The position numbers and the translations under genes are program-made. The notes under the pieces were generated by a model. It saw nothing but the letters and a program-made list of their open reading frames with translations. It ran no database searches and was not told the origin of the DNA. From contig CP070731.1 in assembly GCA_020347545.1 (NCBI GenBank), positions 2,398,631 through 2,425,393 of the forward strand: DNA of 26,763 nt. Reading direction: 5' to 3'. Positions 22,803 to 26,763 of the stretch are shown here, piece after piece (position 1 is the first letter of the stretch; each line of letters opens with the position of its first letter). Source of the DNA: Flavobacteriaceae bacterium. Its GTDB lineage: Bacteria; Bacteroidota; Bacteroidia; Flavobacteriales; Flavobacteriaceae.

Positions 22803-24068
22803 TTAAACTACCAATTCCTTTAGGATTTCAACAAATCGGTACACATCAATAAAACTATTGTACATCGGAGCTGGAGCAATTCTAATGACATCAGGCTCTC
22901 TCCAGTCAGCAATAACCCCTTTTTCGCTTATTGCATTGAAAAGTGATTTATCACTGTTTAGGACTCTTATAGAAAGCTGTGCCCCCCTTGCTTTTGTATC
23001 TCTTGGTGTGAGGACCTGAATGCGATCGCTTTGGAGCCCATCAATCAAAAATTCCAGAAAACCGGTTAATTGCCTTGATTTCTCAACTAACTTATCCATC
23101 CCCACCTGATCAAAAATTTCAAGAGAAGCCTTTAGCGCCGCCATGGAAAGTACAGTTTCATTGCTCATTTGCCATCCTTCGGCACCTTCGATAGGATCGA
23201 AGGTATCATCCATTAAAAACCTTGTTTCCTTTTTATTTCCCCACCACCCGGTGAATCTTGGCAGGTCCTTTCTTTTGATATGATTTGAATGAACAAAACA
23301 TCCGGCAATTCCTCCCGGCCCTGAATTCATATATTTATAAGTACACCAGACCGCAAAATCAACTCCCCAGTCATGAAGTGACAATTTTAAATTCCCAGCA
23401 CCATGCGCAAGATCAAATCCTACCTGGCAACCCATATCATGACCTGCTTTTGTGATCGCTTCCATATCATAGGCCTGACCGGTATAATAATTAAGGCCAC
23501 TCAGCATAATCAGGGCAATTTCATTTCCTTCGCGGACAATTAAATCGGTAATATCTTCGGTTCTTAGTAGGTCCTCCCCCTCTCTTGGTTCTATTTCTAT
23601 CAGGGTTTCGGCAGGGTCATAACCATGAAACTCCAATTGAGATTTGACCGCATACTGGTCCGATGGAAATGCATTTTTTTCGATTACGATTTTTCTGCGA
23701 TCTCCTTCAGGTCTATAGAAAGTGACCATCATCAGATGAAGGTTAACCGTTAAGCTGTTCATGGCAACCACTTCCTCATTTTTCGCTCCAACAATGGCCG
23801 CCATCTTCTGCCCGAGATCCTCATGATACGTCGCGAAAGGATTTTCTCCTTCAAAATGGCCTTTGACACCCAAGTTTTTCCAATCATCAAGAACTGCTTC
23901 AATGTAGGTTCTTGTTGTCATGGGTTGCAATCCCAGGGAATTTCCACACAAGTAAATCGATTCCTTGCCATCGGTATGCATGGGAAAATAAAATTGATCT
24001 CTATACGAAGCCAAGGGGTCCTCCTGATCCATTTTCAATGCAAATTCTTTGCTGTTCTGATATTCCAT
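22803..24068 (-). CDS. kynU: Kynureninase
   Basis: This 421-residue PLP-dependent enzyme hydrolyses kynurenine (or 3-hydroxykynurenine) to anthranilate (or 3-hydroxyanthranilate) and alanine. The PLP lysine is Lys245 in WCTYKYMNSGPGG, and GFDLAHGAGN at about 217-226 carries the conserved aspartate of the cofactor site. LCGNSLGLQP near the N-terminus and GWWGNKKETRF are further kynureninase signatures. Length is normal. It follows the formamidase gene after a single base and is the last gene of the operon kynA-formamidase-kynU. No kynurenine 3-monooxygenase gene is adjacent, so the local product would be anthranilate unless that enzyme is encoded elsewhere. Confidence 0.96.
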   Translation of the reverse strand: MEYQNSKEFALKMDQEDPLASYRDQFYFPMHTDGKESIYLCGNSLGLQPMTTRTYIEAVLDDWKNLGVKGHFEGENPFATYHEDLGQKMAAIVGAKNEEVVAMNSLTVNLHLMMVTFYRPEGDRRKIVIEKNAFPSDQYAVKSQLEFHGYDPAETLIEIEPREGEDLLRTEDITDLIVREGNEIALIMLSGLNYYTGQAYDMEAITKAGHDMGCQVGFDLAHGAGNLKLSLHDWGVDFAVWCTYKYMNSGPGGIAGCFVHSNHIKRKDLPRFTGWWGNKKETRFLMDDTFDPIEGAEGWQMSNETVLSMAALKASLEIFDQVGMDKLVEKSRQLTGFLEFLIDGLQSDRIQVLTPRDTKARGAQLSIRVLNSDKSLFNAISEKGVIADWREPDVIRIAPAPMYNSFIDVYRFVEILKELVV

Positions 24069-24069
24069 T

Positions 24070-24906
24070 TTAATCTTTTAAAACTTGGGTTAACTCCTCG
24101 ATGGGAAAAATAAGAGGCCTGCTTGGTGAAGCATCTGAAACAAAAGATGCTATCTGCAAATTCAGAAGATAATTTCCATCCCGTATTGTATCCGGGACAT
24201 AAATCATCTCGGTAATGGATTTGTAAAGATAACTGTCCTGGGATACCTCATGAGATCCTTGCTTCATATTCCAATAAATATGATGTGTCGATAATTTACC
24301 CTCATCATTGGACCTGTCAACGGATGGAAGATCCACGAGCAGATGCTCAACGCCTAAATCCGAAATGAACTTCATGGCTTCAAGTGAAAAAAAAGCAGCC
24401 CTTTCATTGGAATAGGATCGATGCAATTTTGACAGGGCATTGGGCTCTGTCCTTATAATCAAAGCTTTTAAAAAACTTTTAGAACTGGAAGACAATCTTT
24501 GCTTAAGGGATCCAGCAGTAATGAAATGGTCACCTGCCTTTATATCCGGCCTGTAGCTGTCCTCAGAACTCAAGGCCTGTTTAGGATCAATAGTGATAAG
24601 GGTTGCCGGGATAAAGGTATCTTTTAGCTGCTTTTGAATTGAATACCTGTGATGGGTAATGTGACCAATGCATTCGGTATGTGTACCGTTACAATGAGGA
24701 ATCAAATGAATCTCTTCAAAATTACAAGACCCCCCTTTTCTGGTATCCCCTGAAACAGGTCCGTATTCGAAAGCCTTTGAAGTTGCTTTGGGCACGCCAA
24801 AAGCATTGGGTTGTTCTGAATTGAATTTCAGCGGAATGGATATATCTTCAAAAGAATTTGAATCAAAGCCATAGGTTTTATAATCGATTTTGAATTCCAG
24901 CCTCAT
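24070..24906 (-). CDS. Cyclase-family protein, probable kynurenine formamidase
   Basis: This 278-residue protein belongs to the metal-dependent cyclase/KynB-like hydrolases. The usual HxGTHxDxPxH motif appears in a variant, HCNGTHTECIGH, at residues 71-82; His71, His76, Glu78 and His82 are the likely metal ligands. Later segments GVEHLLVDLPSVDRSNDEGKL and NLQIASFVSDASPSRPLIFPI fit the family fold. Its place between tryptophan 2,3-dioxygenase (6 bp gap) and kynureninase (1 bp gap) makes N-formylkynurenine hydrolysis the obvious function. The call as a cyclase-family hydrolase is firm; the exact substrate is inferred from the operon. It is longer than KynB of proteobacteria, which is near 210 residues. 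Confidence 0.85.
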   Translation of the reverse strand: MRLEFKIDYKTYGFDSNSFEDISIPLKFNSEQPNAFGVPKATSKAFEYGPVSGDTRKGGSCNFEEIHLIPHCNGTHTECIGHITHHRYSIQKQLKDTFIPATLITIDPKQALSSEDSYRPDIKAGDHFITAGSLKQRLSSSSKSFLKALIIRTEPNALSKLHRSYSNERAAFFSLEAMKFISDLGVEHLLVDLPSVDRSNDEGKLSTHHIYWNMKQGSHEVSQDSYLYKSITEMIYVPDTIRDGNYLLNLQIASFVSDASPSRPLIFPIEELTQVLKD

Positions 24907-24912
24907 TAGCGA

Positions 24913-26016
24913 TTATTTTTTATTGTTTTTTGAAAAGTTGAAATCCAGTTTTTGCTTCAGTTCTTCCGGCAATTCGGGAAGAAAGGATCTCGGGATCAGT
25001 AAAGTTGAAACATTGTGCAAATCATAAAAGATCCTGTGGCTTTCGGCTGTTGTCTTTAAATAGTCATACCCGGATGAGCCCCCGGTTCCTATTTTCTGAC
25101 CAAGTGTCCTCAATACCATTTGAGCATGACGATTTCTCCAGGTTGTCAATAATTCATCCATATCGATAAGTTTCTGAAGAAACATAAATGGCTGCCTTAA
25201 CAAGGGTTCGTCCCTGTATAAATTAATCAACAAGGCACTGATTGTTGCCTTGTATGAAAGTTTGAGACTTCCTTGCTTGATCTTCTCCTCATGCTTCACC
25301 CTGTCAAAGATTGAGCTAAAATAAGTGTTTGTCTCACCCAGCATTCTTATCCGTAAGTTCTTTTCATGCTCTGAAATGTAATCTGCACTTTGGATCGCTT
25401 CTTCCTCTCTATTGAGCATTTTTACCACTGAATTCTGGTATTCCTCAAGAAAATCGAATCTCTCAAACTGAAGAAAAGGGGTTCGCTCCAACCATTTTTC
25501 GACCAGATCCAGCATGGAATCCGATGCCTCCAGATTATTCAATATCTCCTGTTCTTCATCTGAAAACACACCTGAATAGGCACATTGGGTATAGGAAACT
25601 CTGCTTTCTCGTTTCAAACCTAAAGATACTTCAAGCTGCCTGAACTGAAAACTCTGAAAGCCTGAGGCCGGCAGCAAATAATTTCTGAAATCCAAAAAAT
25701 CCAGCGGAGTCATGGTTTCTATGATATCGATCTGATCCACCAGAATCTTCTGAATCTTTACAATTCTGTCCAATCTAGAAATAGCAACTCCTATCTGAGC
25801 TTCTTCCACAGTTCCTTCACTAAATAGCTCCATTACAGAATTGAGATCGTGAAGAATCTCTTTGAACCAAAGTTCATATACCTGATGAACGATGATAAAT
25901 AACATTTCATCGTGTGCAGGTTTCTTAAATTCTTCACTCCTCAGCCGCTGCGCCTGAAGAATCTTTTGCAGCTGAAGATACTGATCATAATGTATTGAAG
26001 AAAGTTCTTTATCCAT
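24913..26016 (-). CDS. kynA: Tryptophan 2,3-dioxygenase
   Basis: This 367-residue heme enzyme opens the indole ring of tryptophan to N-formylkynurenine. The conserved FIIVHQVYELWFKEIL segment contains His44, equivalent to the distal active-site histidine. WRNRHAQMVLRTLGQKIGTGGSSGYDYL contains the proximal heme ligand His297 and the substrate-binding GTGGSSG loop. It is longer than many proteobacterial homologues (about 280-300 residues), the extra length lying in the helical middle region around 140-215. It is the first gene of the kynurenine operon. The upstream region has only a one-mismatch -7 box (TAATTTTC on the minus strand, 26071-26078). Confidence 0.93.
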   Translation of the reverse strand: MDKELSSIHYDQYLQLQKILQAQRLRSEEFKKPAHDEMLFIIVHQVYELWFKEILHDLNSVMELFSEGTVEEAQIGVAISRLDRIVKIQKILVDQIDIIETMTPLDFLDFRNYLLPASGFQSFQFRQLEVSLGLKRESRVSYTQCAYSGVFSDEEQEILNNLEASDSMLDLVEKWLERTPFLQFERFDFLEEYQNSVVKMLNREEEAIQSADYISEHEKNLRIRMLGETNTYFSSIFDRVKHEEKIKQGSLKLSYKATISALLINLYRDEPLLRQPFMFLQKLIDMDELLTTWRNRHAQMVLRTLGQKIGTGGSSGYDYLKTTAESHRIFYDLHNVSTLLIPRSFLPELPEELKQKLDFNFSKNNKK

Positions 26017-26080
26017 GGAGCAAAAAGCTTTAATTACGAATTTTTTAATTTTATTGCTAATTTAAGGAAAGAAAATTATC

Positions 26081-26123
26081 ATTCCTGAATTAATTAAGGC
26101 ATTAATTCTGAATTCCTGAATTA
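26081..26123. repeat. Two 12-bp direct repeats in the kynA/DUF502 intergenic region
   Basis: ATTCCTGAATTA occurs at 26081-26092 and again at 26112-26123, 31 bp apart, about three helical turns. The repeats lie 65-107 bp upstream of kynA in the 226-bp divergent gap, which otherwise is AT-rich with no ORF. They could be regulator sites for tryptophan degradation; a chance repeat in AT-rich DNA is possible. Confidence 0.5.
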
Positions 26124-26242
26124 TTTCCTTTTTCCACATCTCTGATTACAGCGATAACTGTGAGCTTATATCTGAGTGTTTATACCATCTATTCTTCGTA
26201 ATTTGACAGCCGAATAAAGCACAAACTTCAAATTAAGAAAAC

Positions 26243-26763
26243 ATGAAAAAATTGATCAATTATCTCCTTCAAGGACTGCTATATATTGCTCCTCTGGGAA
26301 TTACAGCATACCTCATTTATGCCTCATTCAATTTTGTGGACGGATTATCTCAAAAATTATTGAACCGATTCTTTGACTTTGAGATCCCGGGACTGGGCCT
26401 TTTGTCGCTTATGATTTTTTTGATCTTTATAGGATTTCTGGGAAGAACCATCATCGCCCAACCACTCAAGAAGGTATTTAGAAAAATTATTGATAAAGTC
26501 CCTTTGCTCAATTTTATCTACTCAGCATTGAACGATCTTTTTTCAGCATTTGTGGGTAAAGAGAAAAAATTCAACCAACCCGTACTGGTCAGGGTTAATC
26601 TGAATTCAGATCTCGAAAAACTGGGCTTTGTTACCGAAGAAGATCTCGATATCATAAGGGCTGAGGGAAAGGTTGCGGTTTACTTCCCACATTCCTATAA
26701 TTTCTCAGGCGAATTATTTGTGGTACCCAGAGATCAAATAAAGCATCTTGACATCAACTCCAG
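26243..26763 (+). CDS. DUF502 family membrane protein, 3' end cut by window edge
   Basis: The frame begins at ATG 26243 and stays open to the window end (173 complete codons). The product starts MKKLINYLLQGLLYIAPLGITAYLIY, with a membrane helix at about 10-28, and has a second helix at about 50-67 (GLGLLSLMIFLIFIGFLG). The segments IDKVPLLNFIYSALNDLFSAF and VAVYFPHSYNFSGELFVVPRDQIKHLD are diagnostic for DUF502, a widespread inner-membrane family of unknown biochemical function. Only a short C-terminal tail should be missing, since homologues are about 200 residues. It is divergent from the kynurenine operon. No strict -7 box was found; TAATTTG at 26199-26205 is one base short of the consensus. 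Confidence 0.88.
   Translation, partial: MKKLINYLLQGLLYIAPLGITAYLIYASFNFVDGLSQKLLNRFFDFEIPGLGLLSLMIFLIFIGFLGRTIIAQPLKKVFRKIIDKVPLLNFIYSALNDLFSAFVGKEKKFNQPVLVRVNLNSDLEKLGFVTEEDLDIIRAEGKVAVYFPHSYNFSGELFVVPRDQIKHLDINS

Noticed and set aside
1..26763. Mobile elements, CRISPR arrays, tRNA/rRNA genes, riboswitches
   Set aside because: No transposase, integrase, terminal repeats, regular repeat-spacer pattern, recognisable RNA gene or known riboswitch fold was found by eye; gene content and style look uniform across the window.

Overview
The window looks like a chromosomal segment of a marine-type member of the Bacteroidetes, most likely Flavobacteriaceae. The grounds are moderately AT-rich DNA, almost no Shine-Dalgarno sequences, several Bacteroidetes-type TAnnTTTG -7 promoter boxes, and a typical gene complement: clade II nitrous oxide reductase cluster, DUF3667 protein, 542-residue PruA-type aldehyde dehydrogenase, kynurenine pathway. 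It is gene-dense. I see no tRNA, rRNA, insertion sequence, phage gene or CRISPR array.

Region 1 (1-7508, + strand) is a co-directional cassette for methylmalonyl-CoA chemistry: the 3' part of an OadG-like gamma subunit, a free biotin carrier protein, the Na+-translocating decarboxylase beta subunit, an acetyl-CoA hydrolase/CoA-transferase family enzyme, and both subunits of methylmalonyl-CoA mutase. Together they can interconvert succinyl-CoA, methylmalonyl-CoA and propionyl-CoA and couple the decarboxylation to Na+ export. The alpha (carboxyltransferase) subunit is not in the window and probably lies just to the left. A bidirectional hairpin ends the cassette. The mutase chaperone GTPase MeaB follows in convergent orientation, then a BI-1/YccA-family membrane protein.

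Region 2 (9351-18052) is a nitrous oxide respiration island. On the minus strand, in transcription order, lie a FAS1 lipoprotein, a monoheme cytochrome c lipoprotein, NosZ (itself a predicted lipoprotein), a perfect 12-bp hairpin, a four-to-five-helix membrane protein rich in Met/His, NosL, NosD, NosF and NosY. A divergently transcribed Rrf2 regulator with three clustered cysteines sits at the head, and a 16-bp dyad overlaps the predicted nos promoter. A secreted diheme cytochrome c fused to a rhodanese domain converges on nosY from the other side.

Region 3 (18053-22486) holds housekeeping and hypothetical genes: apaG, a DUF3667 zinc-ribbon membrane protein whose 3' end overlaps an NRDE/TANGO2-family gene tail to tail, and pruA with a clear terminator.

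Region 4 (22487-26763) holds a 59-residue Cys-rich protein missed by simple length cut-offs, a nested inverted repeat, and a kynurenine operon (tryptophan 2,3-dioxygenase, cyclase-type formamidase, kynureninase) that takes tryptophan to anthranilate or an equivalent. A divergent DUF502 membrane protein runs off the right edge.

The best candidates for something new are the nos island details: the chain of lipid-anchored proteins, the nosZ 3' hairpin, the uncharacterised Met/His membrane protein, the Rrf2 operator and apparently leaderless start, and the cytochrome-rhodanese fusion. The small Cys protein and the nested repeat beside the kynurenine operon come next. Nothing here is clearly an entirely new system.
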